DNA of 64,000 bases from Murinocardiopsis flavida (GTDB taxonomy: Bacteria > Actinomycetota > Actinomycetes > Streptosporangiales > Streptosporangiaceae). Below are positions 42,789-51,245 of the stretch, one piece after another; the stretch's first letter is position 1; each line of letters opens with the position of its first letter. Made by a program: the position numbers and the translations under genes. The DNA lies in contig NZ_PYGA01000013.1 of assembly GCF_003014485.1 (NCBI RefSeq), positions 1-64,000 of the forward strand, in the 5' to 3' direction. Under the pieces are notes generated by a model, which made no database searches, had not been told where the DNA came from, and saw only the letters and a list, made by a program, of their open reading frames with translations.

Positions 42789-43442
42789 ATGAACGCGACC
42801 TCGACGGATCGGATCGCGGACGCGGTCTACGAGCGGCTGCGCGAGGAGATCTTCACCGGCGAACTCGCGCCAGGGGCCCGGTTGAGCGTGCCGGCGCTCG
42901 CCGTGCGGCTGGAGGTGAGCCGCAGCCCCGTGCGCGACGCCGTCCTGCGCCTGGTCCAGGACCGGCTGGCGAGCGAGGAACCGCGCCGCGGCGCGGTCGT
43001 CGCGCGGGTCGGCGCCCGTGAGCTCGCGGCGATCTACGACGTGCGCGAGGTCCTCGAAGGGCTCGCCGCGCGCCTCGCCGTGGAGAACTCCGGGCGCCGG
43101 CTCGTCGTGGCGCTGCACGACGCGCTCGCCGAGCACGAGCGCGCGGTGCGGGCCGGCGACGTCGCCGCCATCACAGCCGCCGACATGCGGTTCCACGCGC
43201 TCGTCCGCCAGGCGTCCGGCAACACCGAGGTGGTGCGCCTGCTCGACGACGTCCAGACCCAGGTGCGCCTGGCCATGCGCACCACCCAGGTGACCGCCGG
43301 CCCGCGCCAGTCGGTCGACGACCACCGGGCGATCCTCACCGCCATCGAGTCCGGCGACCCCGCTGCGGCCGAACTCGCCGCCCGCGCGCACATCCACCGG
43401 CTGCGCTCCGCACTGCTCGACCAGGCCGAGGACGGCGTGTGA
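42789..43442 (+). CDS. GntR-family regulator, FCD type
   Basis: 217 residues. The winged helix is VYERLREEIFTGELAPGARLSVPALAVRL, then VSRSPVRDAVLRL. The all-helical FCD ligand domain contains the metal/acid-binding pattern with Asp and His residues (DMRFHALV, DDHRAILTAI). FCD regulators commonly bind sugar acids or carboxylates. It is the first gene of the operon with the enolase-superfamily dehydratase and aldehyde dehydrogenase; the stop overlaps the next GTG. Confidence 0.93.
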   Translation: MNATSTDRIADAVYERLREEIFTGELAPGARLSVPALAVRLEVSRSPVRDAVLRLVQDRLASEEPRRGAVVARVGARELAAIYDVREVLEGLAARLAVENSGRRLVVALHDALAEHERAVRAGDVAAITAADMRFHALVRQASGNTEVVRLLDDVQTQVRLAMRTTQVTAGPRQSVDDHRAILTAIESGDPAAAELAARAHIHRLRSALLDQAEDGV

Positions 43443-44581
43443 GCCGGATCACCGCTGCGCGGCTGCGCGTCCTGCGCGCCCCCGCCGCCGACGGCATCGC
43501 CATGTCCTTCGCCCCCTTGCGGCACCGGTCGGCCGTGCTGGTCGAGCTGGACACCGACGACGGGCTCACGGGCCACGGCGAGAGCTGGATCAACTACCCG
43601 CCCTGGGCGGCGAGCGAGCGCGTCGCGACCCTGCGTGAGGGGGTGTTCCCCCGCATCGTCGGGGCGGACCCCCGCGACATCGGCGCGGTGCACCGCAGCC
43701 TGTGCGCCGGCCTGGAGCCGCTGGGCCGCCAGTGGGGCGCCCCCGGCCCGGTGATGCAGGCGATCAGCGCCGTCGACATCGCGCTGTGGGACCTCGCCGG
43801 GCACGCGAGCGGGCTCGCCATGAGCCGCGTCGCGGGCGACCGGGTCCGCGAGGAGGTCGCGGTGTACGCCAGCAGCCTCGGCCCCGGCGACGTCGCCGCG
43901 CAGGCGCGCCGCTGCGTCGCGGCAGGGCACGACGCGGTCAAGGTCAAGCTGGGGTTCGGCAGGGCTGACGACGAGCGGATCCTCGCCGAGGCGCGCGGCG
44001 TCCTCGGCGCCGCGCCCGCGCTGTACGCCGACGCCAACCAGGCGTGGGACCTCGCCGAGGCCGCCGCCATGGCGCCGATCCTGCGCGCCTACGACGTGGC
44101 GTGGATCGAGGAGCCGCTGCGCGGCAACCGGCTCCCCGAGCTCGAAGAGCTGCACCGCCGCACCGGCCTGCCCATCGCGACCGGCGAGAACGTCTACGGC
44201 ATCGGCGAATTCCGCCGCCTCGCGGCCTCGCCCGCCATCGCCGTGCTCCAGCCCGACATCGCCAAGGCCGGCGGCATCACCGAGGCGTTGGCGGTCTGCG
44301 AGGCGGCGGCCGCGCACGGCACCGCCGTCCTGCCGCACCTGTACGGCGGCGCCGTGGCGTTCGCTGCGACGCTGCAACTCGCGGCGATGGCCCGGCCGGT
44401 CGCCGCGGTGGAGTACGACATCCGCGACAACCCGCTGCGCGACCCGCTGCTCGTCGACCCCCCGGTACCCGACCGGGGGCGCATCGCCGTACCGGACGCG
44501 CCGGGACTCGGCATCCCCCTCGACACCGCCGCCATCGCGGCGGTGACCCGGCCCCACCCGCGAGAGGAGCCCGAATCATGA
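43439..44581 (+). CDS. Enolase-superfamily sugar acid dehydratase (mandelate racemase/MLE type)
   Basis: 380 residues. The capping domain is N-terminal. The barrel carries KVKLG (KxK base), the metal ligands Asp in ADANQAW, Glu in WIEEPL and Glu in GENVYG, and a late His in PHLYGG. This set is typical of acid-sugar dehydratases. The exact substrate cannot be read. GTG start and ATGA overlap couple it to GntR and ALDH. Confidence 0.9.
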   Translation: MSRITAARLRVLRAPAADGIAMSFAPLRHRSAVLVELDTDDGLTGHGESWINYPPWAASERVATLREGVFPRIVGADPRDIGAVHRSLCAGLEPLGRQWGAPGPVMQAISAVDIALWDLAGHASGLAMSRVAGDRVREEVAVYASSLGPGDVAAQARRCVAAGHDAVKVKLGFGRADDERILAEARGVLGAAPALYADANQAWDLAEAAAMAPILRAYDVAWIEEPLRGNRLPELEELHRRTGLPIATGENVYGIGEFRRLAASPAIAVLQPDIAKAGGITEALAVCEAAAAHGTAVLPHLYGGAVAFAATLQLAAMARPVAAVEYDIRDNPLRDPLLVDPPVPDRGRIAVPDAPGLGIPLDTAAIAAVTRPHPREEPES

Positions 44582-46008
44582 CCGCGATCCCCGTCCGCAA
44601 CGGAGTGCGGATCAACGGCGGACCCGCCGACCCCGAGGTCCCGTGGCGCAGCACCGTCCTCGACCCGGCGACCGGGGCGGCGTGCGCCGACCTCGTCGGC
44701 GGCGCCGAACCCGAGGCGCGGCGTGCGCTCGACGCCGCTGCCGCCGCGCTGGACGGCTGGTCGGCCGCCCCCGCCGCACACCGCGCCGCGGCGCTGCGCG
44801 GGATCGCGGCGGACCTGCGCGCCGAACCGGCGTGCGGCGAGATCGCCGCGCTGATCACGCGGGAGACCGGCAAGCGGATCGCCGAGGCGCGCGCCGAGGT
44901 CGGCCTGTCCGCGGCGTTCTTCGACTGGTTCGCCGACGCCGCCGGTGTGCGGGCCGGCGCCTCCCTGTCGGTGGTGCCGGGGCTGCGCCACGAGGTCGCC
45001 GAACGCGCCCTCGGCGTGGTCGCCGTCCTCACCCCGTGGAACTTCCCGGTGTCCATCCCGGCGCGCAAGATCGCGCCCGCGGTCGCGGCGGGGTGCACGG
45101 TGCTGTTCAAGCCGTCCGAGGTGGCGCCGGGCTCGGCGCTGCGGCTCGCGGAGATCGTCGAGGCGCACGTGCCGCCGGGGGTCATCGGGACCGTGATCGG
45201 CGCGCCGGAGGCGGTCGCCGACACCTGGCTGGCCGACCCCCGCGTGCGCGGGCTGACGTTCACCGGGTCCACCCGGGTCGGCCGGATCCTCGCGGCCGCC
45301 GCGGCGCCGCGGTTCGTGCGGTGCGTGCTCGAACTCGGCGGGAACGCGCCGTTCGTCGTCCTCGACGGCGCCGACCTCGACCGGGCCGTGGAGATCCTCA
45401 TGGTCGCGAAGTACCGCAACAACGGGCAGTCGTGCATCGCGGCGAACCAGGTGTGGGTGCCGTCCGACGTGCTGGAGGACTTCGCGCAGCGGTTCGCCGA
45501 CGCGTCGGCCGGCCTGGTCCTCGGCGACCCGATGGACGAGCGCACGACGCTGGGCCCGCTGGCGCTGCCCTCCGACGGCGCCCGCGTCGCCGCGCTGGTC
45601 GACGAGGCGGGGGGCGCGGTGCAGCGCGGCGCGATGCCCCTCCCTGCTGAGGGCCACTTCGCCCGCCCCGCCGTGTGCGTGCGGCCGGACCCGGGGTCCC
45701 GGCTGGTCACCGAGGAGGTCTTCGGCCCTGCTGTCTCCGTCCGGGGCTACGGCGCGCTCGGCGAGGTGGTCGGCGCCGTGCGCGACGGGCGCTACGGCCT
45801 CGGCGGCTACGTCGTGGGCGAGCCCGTGCGCGCCGCCGAGGTGGCGCGGACCCTGGACGTCGGCATCGTCGGGGTCAACACCGGGACGCCGAACCACCCG
45901 AGGGTGCCCTTCGCCGGGCTGAAGGACAGCGGGGTCGGCGTCGAGGGCGGGTACGGCGGCCTGGAGGAGTTCCTCACCGGCCAGACGGTCGCCGTCGGCG
46001 ACCGCTGA
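44578..46008 (+). CDS. Aldehyde dehydrogenase (succinate/ketoglutarate semialdehyde type)
   Basis: 476 residues. Motifs are TPWNFP, FTGSTRVGRILA, catalytic Glu in LELGGNAP and catalytic Cys in NNGQSCIAAN. The C-terminal GLKDSGVGVEGG is like GabD enzymes. In the non-phosphorylating sugar acid routes a semialdehyde (for example alpha-ketoglutarate semialdehyde) is oxidised by this type; that role fits the operon. A perfect 21-bp terminator follows. Confidence 0.92.
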   Translation: MTAIPVRNGVRINGGPADPEVPWRSTVLDPATGAACADLVGGAEPEARRALDAAAAALDGWSAAPAAHRAAALRGIAADLRAEPACGEIAALITRETGKRIAEARAEVGLSAAFFDWFADAAGVRAGASLSVVPGLRHEVAERALGVVAVLTPWNFPVSIPARKIAPAVAAGCTVLFKPSEVAPGSALRLAEIVEAHVPPGVIGTVIGAPEAVADTWLADPRVRGLTFTGSTRVGRILAAAAAPRFVRCVLELGGNAPFVVLDGADLDRAVEILMVAKYRNNGQSCIAANQVWVPSDVLEDFAQRFADASAGLVLGDPMDERTTLGPLALPSDGARVAALVDEAGGAVQRGAMPLPAEGHFARPAVCVRPDPGSRLVTEEVFGPAVSVRGYGALGEVVGAVRDGRYGLGGYVVGEPVRAAEVARTLDVGIVGVNTGTPNHPRVPFAGLKDSGVGVEGGYGGLEEFLTGQTVAVGDR

Positions 46009-46036
46009 GCGCCTGCCGGGCCGGCGGGTCGCGACG

Positions 46037-46090
46037 GCGCAACAGAAAGAACGAGCGCACCGGGAGGTACGCTCGTTCTTTCTGTTGCGC
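46037..46090. terminator. Bidirectional terminator between the two catabolic operons
   Basis: A 21-bp perfect stem (46037-46057 with 46070-46090) contains an internal A/T run (AGAAAGAA / TTCTTTCT). It sits between the convergent ALDH and transporter genes. Confidence 0.88.
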
Positions 46091-46093
46091 GGC

Positions 46094-47503
46094 TCAGCCG
46101 GGGCCGACGCCGAACACCTCCACGATGGAGTACACGCCGAGCAGCCCGATCCCGACACTGCTCAGGACGAGTGCCGCGGTCAGCCAGGTGTTGGCCTTGA
46201 ACCGGGCGTCGACCTCCCTGGTGCGCAGCGTCCACACCGCGGCCGTGACTGCGAGCAGGAAGATCCCCGTCCCGATGGCGCCGATCTGCACCATGAGCAG
46301 CGGCGACTGCACGAACAGGTAGAACACCGCCCAGAGCGTGGGCAGGCAGAAGGTCAGGATGCGGATCGTGCGGCGGCGCACCGCCAGGTCGGTCCAGTCG
46401 ATGACGCCGAGCAGGCCGAGGGTGTTGGTCCACAGCCGCGGCACGGCCGCCGCCGAGGCGATGTGCGTGGAGAACAGCACCGCGATGGCGCCGGCCAGGA
46501 ACAGGTACTCGGCCCACGGCCCCAGCGTGTCGGTGTAGATCCGGGACAGCGTGGTGATCATGGCGTTGCCCTCGGGGACGAGTTGCTGCGGATGCAGCAC
46601 GCTGGCGCCGATGACGTAGAACGACAGGGTGCAGGTCGTACAGATCAGCCACGACACGAGGACGTCCAGCCGCATCACCCGCAGCCAGCCCTCGGCGCGG
46701 CGGGCGCGCTCCTCGGAGCCGTCGTCGGGGCCGGTCCAGCGCGCGTAGCCCTTCTCGATGCACCAGTACGTGTAGTTCGTCATGTCGTCGGCGCCGACAC
46801 CGGTCGAGCCGAACATGGCGATGGCCAGGCCGATCGTCCCCGCGGGGATCATGAGGCTCAGCCCGGTGCCGAGCTGCTCCGGGCTGTAGGAGAACGGCGT
46901 CAGCGGCAGGATCAGCGCGATGGACAGGGTGGACAGGGTGAACACGGCGACCGACACCGTGGTCACCCGCTCCACCACGCTGTACTTGCTGCTTTGCAGC
47001 AGCAGGACGGTGACCACCGCGATGACGACCGTCCACGCGCTGAGCGACGCGCCGCTGAGCGGCGCGCCGACAATGGGCCACAGGATCGAGCACGCCGCGG
47101 CGGTGCCGCCGATGACGCCGCCGCGCTGGAAGCTCTTGGCGACGTCGAGGCCGATCCACAGCCAGTTGATCCAGCCCATCCTGCCGATCTTCGGCGGGAC
47201 GGTGCTGTAGCCGTCGAGGGCGGTCCTGCCGTTGAGGATGGCCCAGCGCGCGAGCTCCATCTGGATCCACACCTTGACGGTGGCGCTGAAGATGACCAGC
47301 CACAGCAGCACGAACCCGGCGCGGGCGCCCAGGGACGTCGTGACGATCAGCTCGCCGGAGCCGACCACCGAGGCGGAGAGCACGAGGCCCGGGCCCAGGT
47401 AGCGCAGCCTGCCGGCGAAGGTCCGCGGCGCTTCGCGGACGTCCTCGGGGCGCAGCCGGTAGGCGTCCTCTGCCTCCGGTCGCCGCACGGTCTCCCCTGA
47501 CAT
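46094..47503 (-). CDS. Nramp-like transporter of the sugar-acid operon
   Basis: 469 residues, about 11 membrane helices. The start MSGETVRRPEAEDAY is followed by YLGPGLVLSASVVGSGELIVTTSLG, which corresponds to the Nramp TM1 region but lacks the DPGN metal-site motif of classic Mn/Fe transporters (VGSGE instead). AMFGSTGVGADDMTNY replaces the TM6 MPH motif. It may therefore carry an organic substrate rather than a divalent metal; this is inference. It is the last gene of the dehydratase-aldolase operon. Confidence 0.85.
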   Translation of the reverse strand: MSGETVRRPEAEDAYRLRPEDVREAPRTFAGRLRYLGPGLVLSASVVGSGELIVTTSLGARAGFVLLWLVIFSATVKVWIQMELARWAILNGRTALDGYSTVPPKIGRMGWINWLWIGLDVAKSFQRGGVIGGTAAACSILWPIVGAPLSGASLSAWTVVIAVVTVLLLQSSKYSVVERVTTVSVAVFTLSTLSIALILPLTPFSYSPEQLGTGLSLMIPAGTIGLAIAMFGSTGVGADDMTNYTYWCIEKGYARWTGPDDGSEERARRAEGWLRVMRLDVLVSWLICTTCTLSFYVIGASVLHPQQLVPEGNAMITTLSRIYTDTLGPWAEYLFLAGAIAVLFSTHIASAAAVPRLWTNTLGLLGVIDWTDLAVRRRTIRILTFCLPTLWAVFYLFVQSPLLMVQIGAIGTGIFLLAVTAAVWTLRTREVDARFKANTWLTAALVLSSVGIGLLGVYSIVEVFGVGPG

Positions 47504-47568
47504 GGCGCGAATCCTTTCCACGCGGTTGCGTCGCCGGTGGTCGTGGGTTGGAAAAGGGGGGACGCCGG

Positions 47569-48201
47569 TCAGCCTGGCGCGGCGGCGTCGAGCATGCGGC
47601 GCGCCCCTGCCGCCAGTGCCTCGGGGTCGCCCGCCAACGCGCGCTCGCCGAAGAGCTGGATGCCGACGCCGACGGCCGTGCAGCCCGCCTGCATGCACGC
47701 GCCGGCGAGGTCGGCGTCGACGCCGCCGGTCGCCATCATCGGCACGTCGGGGAGCGGCCCGCGGAGCTGGCGGATGTAGTCGGCGCCCACCGGTCGGATC
47801 GGGAACACCTTGACCACGTCGGCGCCGAGGTCGACGGCGCGGACGATCTCGGTGGGCGTGAACGCGCCGGGGACGGAGACCAGCCCCAGCGCCTTCGTGC
47901 GGGCGATGACGGCCTCGTCGACGTTGGGGGAGACGATGATCCGGGCGCCGGCGTCGGCGGCGCGCGCGACGTCGTCGGCCGTGAGCACCGTGCCCGCGCC
48001 GATCGGGAGCGCACCGCCGTAGGCGTCGTGCAGTGCGGTGATCGCCGTGAACGGGTCGGGCCCGTTCAGGGTGACCTCGAAGAGGCGGATCCCGGCGGCG
48101 TGCAGCCCCGCCGAGAACTCCAGGCACTGCTCGGGTGTCTGGCCGCGGTAGATGACCATCACCCGGTTCTCCCGGATGGTCCGCGGCACGTCGTCTGCCA
48201 T
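47569..48201 (-). CDS. KDPG/KDPGal-type aldolase
   Basis: 210 residues of the class I aldolase family. Catalytic Glu is in LFEVTLN and the Schiff-base Lys in [18 protein letters not shown] binds the substrate carboxylate. It splits 2-keto-3-deoxy sugar acids, the products of the dehydratases in the same cluster. The start ATG 48201 lies 21 bases after the dehydratase stop. Confidence 0.92.
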   Translation of the reverse strand: MADDVPRTIRENRVMVIYRGQTPEQCLEFSAGLHAAGIRLFEVTLNGPDPFTAITALHDAYGGALPIGAGTVLTADDVARAADAGARIIVSPNVDEAVIARTKALGLVSVPGAFTPTEIVRAVDLGADVVKVFPIRPVGADYIRQLRGPLPDVPMMATGGVDADLAGACMQAGCTAVGVGIQLFGERALAGDPEALAAGARRMLDAAAPG

Positions 48202-48221
48202 CGTTGCTCCTTGCCTGGGGG

Positions 48222-49964
48222 TCACAGGTGGCGGCGGGGTACCTGGTGGCCGCGCCGCCCGATCAGGAAGTCGAAGTCCACCCCGGTGTCGGCCTGCCGG
48301 GCGTGCCGCCGGTACAGCCAGGCGTAGCCGCCGCCGGACTCCGCGCCGGGAGGGGCGAGTGCGGTGGCGCGGCTGCGGAGTTCGGCGTCCGGGACGTCCA
48401 TGTCGATCCGGCGGGCCGGGACGTCGAGGGTCACGGTGTCGCCGCTGCGGAGCAGGGCGAGCGGGCCGCCGACCGCCGACTCGGGGGCGACGTGCAGCAC
48501 GACCGTCCCGTAGGAGGTGCCGCTCATGCGGCCGTCGGTGATGCGCACCATGTCGCGGATCCCGGCGTCGAGGAGCCGCTTCGGGATGGCGAGGTTGCCG
48601 ATCTCCGGCATGCCGGGGTAGCCGGTGGGTCCCGCGTTGCGGACGACGAGGACGGTGTCGGCGTCCACGGGCAGGTCCGGGGAGTCGGCGACCTCGTGGT
48701 ACTCCTCGACGGTGTCGAAGACGAGGGCGGTCCCGGTGTGCCGCAGCAGCTCCTCCGACGCGGCCGACACCTTGATCACGGCGCCGTCCGGGGCGAGGTT
48801 GCCGCGCAGCACGGCGGTGTGGCCGCCGGGTTCGCGCAGCGGGTTGGCGCGGGGGCGGATGACGTCGGGCTGCCAGTTGTCCGCGTCGGCGGTGTTCTCG
48901 CCCAGGGTGCGCCCGGTGACGGTGGCGGCGCCGGTGTCGAGCAGATCGCCGAGCTCGCGGATCACGGCGGGCAGGCCGCCGGCGTAGGCGAAGTCCTCCA
49001 TCTGGAAGCGGCCGGAGGGCAGCAGGTCCACCAGCAGCGGGATGTCGGCGGCGAGGGTGTCGAAGTCCGCGAGTGCCACGTCCACCTCGGCGCGCCCGGC
49101 GATGGCGAGCAGGTGCACGACCGCGTTGGTGGATCCGCCGATGGCGGCGTTGACGCGGATCGCGTTCTCGAAGGAGCGGCGGTCCAGGATCGAGGAGGGG
49201 GTCAGCTCCTCCTCGACCATCGCGACGATCCGGCCGCCGGCGTGCTCGGCGATGTTGTGGCGGCGGGCGTCGACGGCGGGGATCGCCGCGCTGCCCGGCA
49301 GGGACAGGCCCAGCGCCTCGGTGAGGCACGCCATGGTCGAGGCCGTGCCCATCGTGGTGCAGTGCCCGCTGCTGCGCGAGAGGCACGCCTCGGCGGCGCC
49401 GAAGTCGGCGCGGCTCATGCGGCCGGCGCGGTACTCCTCGCTGAACTTCCAGACGTGGGTGCCCGACCCGGCGTCCTGGCCGCGGAACTTGCCGTTGAGC
49501 ATCGGGCCGCCGGTGACCATGACCGTCGGGAGGTCGACGCTGAGCGCGCCCATGAGCTGGGCGGGGACGGTCTTGTCGCAGCCGCCGAGGAGGACGACGC
49601 CGTCGAGCGGGTTGGCGCGCAGGCTCTCCTCGACGTCCATGGCCATGAGGTTGCGGAACAGCATGGCCGAGGGCCGCATCAGCGTCTCGCCAAGGGACAT
49701 GGTGGGGAACTCCAGCGGGACGCCGCCCGCCATGAGGATCCCGCGTTTCACCGACTCGGCGACCTGCCGGAGGTGCGCGTTGCACGGCGCAAGGTCCGAC
49801 CAGCTGTTGCAGATGCCGATGATGGGGCGGCCGTCGAACATCGACGCGGAGTAGCCCTGGTTGTACAGCTTGGATCGGTGGACGAACCCGAGCTTGCCGT
49901 CGAGGCCGAACCACGCGGCGCTGCGCCGCGTGCCGGGTCGGTCCGGTTCGCTGTCTCGGTGCAC
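48222..49964 (-). CDS. IlvD/Edd family dehydratase (sugar acid dehydratase)
   Basis: 580 residues. Fe-S ligands are visible as Cys in GICNSWSDLAPCN, GGCDKTVPA and SSGHCTTMGTAS. The family motif GPTGYPGMPEIGNL and SDGRMSG-like TDGRMSGTSYG are present. The length and C-terminus fit sugar acid dehydratases (arabinonate/xylonate/galactonate group) better than dihydroxy-acid dehydratase. Start GTG 49964 with GGAGGG 5 nt upstream. First gene of the operon. Confidence 0.9.
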   Translation of the reverse strand: MHRDSEPDRPGTRRSAAWFGLDGKLGFVHRSKLYNQGYSASMFDGRPIIGICNSWSDLAPCNAHLRQVAESVKRGILMAGGVPLEFPTMSLGETLMRPSAMLFRNLMAMDVEESLRANPLDGVVLLGGCDKTVPAQLMGALSVDLPTVMVTGGPMLNGKFRGQDAGSGTHVWKFSEEYRAGRMSRADFGAAEACLSRSSGHCTTMGTASTMACLTEALGLSLPGSAAIPAVDARRHNIAEHAGGRIVAMVEEELTPSSILDRRSFENAIRVNAAIGGSTNAVVHLLAIAGRAEVDVALADFDTLAADIPLLVDLLPSGRFQMEDFAYAGGLPAVIRELGDLLDTGAATVTGRTLGENTADADNWQPDVIRPRANPLREPGGHTAVLRGNLAPDGAVIKVSAASEELLRHTGTALVFDTVEEYHEVADSPDLPVDADTVLVVRNAGPTGYPGMPEIGNLAIPKRLLDAGIRDMVRITDGRMSGTSYGTVVLHVAPESAVGGPLALLRSGDTVTLDVPARRIDMDVPDAELRSRATALAPPGAESGGGYAWLYRRHARQADTGVDFDFLIGRRGHQVPRRHL

Positions 49965-50005
49965 TGGGTCCCTCCGCTGGTCCGGTCGGAAAGCGATGAC
50001 TTATC

Positions 50006-50017
50006 TACATGTAATAT
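50006..50017 (-). promoter_or_regulatory. Candidate GntR operator (motif copy 2)
   Basis: On the minus strand ATATTACATGTA matches the element at 42729-42741 with one base deleted and one changed. It lies about 42 bases upstream of the dehydratase start in an AT-rich promoter (49990-50060). Confidence 0.5.
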
Positions 50018-50232
50018 TCGTGTATCGCATGAAATTAGCGTGTGTTGAATGCAGACGTCAACCGTCCTGAGAGGGGCATCCGCGCGGGACGGGCGGCGCG
50101 GGTCTGCCGCGGGCACGCCTCGCCCGGCGGCGGCGCGGGTGGCGGCGGAGGAGCGCGCGGCGGCGGCACCCGCGCCAGCGGGTGGCGGGCGCCGAACGCG
50201 GCGGGGCGGGGGAAGCCAGGGAGGCCCGGCGG

Positions 50233-51147
50233 TCAGCCGGTTCCGGCGGCGGGGCTGTGCCGGTGGAAGGCCCGCACGACCGCGTGGACGCCGGGCCGCT
50301 CCGTGCTGCCCTCGCGGACCAGCGCGACGACCTCGCGCCCGGCCCCCTCGGCGTCGATCGCCGCGGTGCGGACACCCGGCCAGCGGTGCAGGTCGGCCGA
50401 CGCCGGGATCAGCGCGACGCCGTGTCCCGCGCCGACCAGGGCGGCGACCACCGTGAAGTCGGTGCTCCGGTGGACGATGTCGGGCTCGAAGCCGCCCTCG
50501 CGGCACAGGTCCGGGACGAGCCGCCCGAAGTAGCCGCGCCGGTCTCCGGCGATCCACCGCTCCCCGGCGAGCTCCGCCATGCGGACCGCGCCGCTGCGGT
50601 GCGCCAGCGGGTGCCCTGCCGCCACCGCGAGCCGGACCGGGTCGTGGAACAGGTGCTCCCGGTGCAGCCCGGCGGGGACGAGCAGCGGGGACCGCCCGTA
50701 GGACGGCACGACCGCGAGGTCGGACTCCGCCGAGCGCACCGCGGCGACGGCGTCCTCGGTGGTGCGCCCATGCGCCTCCACCCGCAGTTGCGGATGGTCG
50801 CGACGCAGGTCGGTGAGCACACCGGCGAGGATGCGGACGGCGATGGTCTGCACGACGCCGACACGGACCGTCCCCGACGGCGTGCCGCGGCCGCGCTCCA
50901 CCGCGGCCTCGGCCTCCTCCAATTCGCGCAGCACGCGCTCGGCCCGCAGCGCCAACTCGGCACCGGTCTCGGTAAGCCGCAGGCCGCGCCCCACCTTCTC
51001 GGTCAACGGCACACCCACAGCGCGCTGCACCACGGCGAGCTGGTGGCTCGCCGCGGAGCGGCTGATGAACAGCGCTTCGGCGGCACCGGTGAGGGTGCCC
51101 CGCAGGCGCAGTTCGTGGAGCAGCCGCAGGGCCGGCAGGGAGAGCAT
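50233..51147 (-). CDS. LysR-family regulator
   Basis: 304 residues. The helix-turn-helix is LTGAAEALFISRSAASHQLAVVQRAVGVPLTEKVGRGLRLT. The ligand domain begins GTVRVGVVQTIAVRILAGVL. It diverges from the PLP enzyme gene with 98 bp between starts, which is the usual layout of a LysR regulator and its target. Confidence 0.94.
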   Translation of the reverse strand: MLSLPALRLLHELRLRGTLTGAAEALFISRSAASHQLAVVQRAVGVPLTEKVGRGLRLTETGAELALRAERVLRELEEAEAAVERGRGTPSGTVRVGVVQTIAVRILAGVLTDLRRDHPQLRVEAHGRTTEDAVAAVRSAESDLAVVPSYGRSPLLVPAGLHREHLFHDPVRLAVAAGHPLAHRSGAVRMAELAGERWIAGDRRGYFGRLVPDLCREGGFEPDIVHRSTDFTVVAALVGAGHGVALIPASADLHRWPGVRTAAIDAEGAGREVVALVREGSTERPGVHAVVRAFHRHSPAAGTG

Positions 51148-51245
51148 TGGTGCACGGTATCGAACATTCAGCGGACAAAGGTTGAGCTGGTCTCACGGGC
51201 GGGACCTCGGTCTACTGGAGGGCACGACCGACGAACGGAGCCGCC

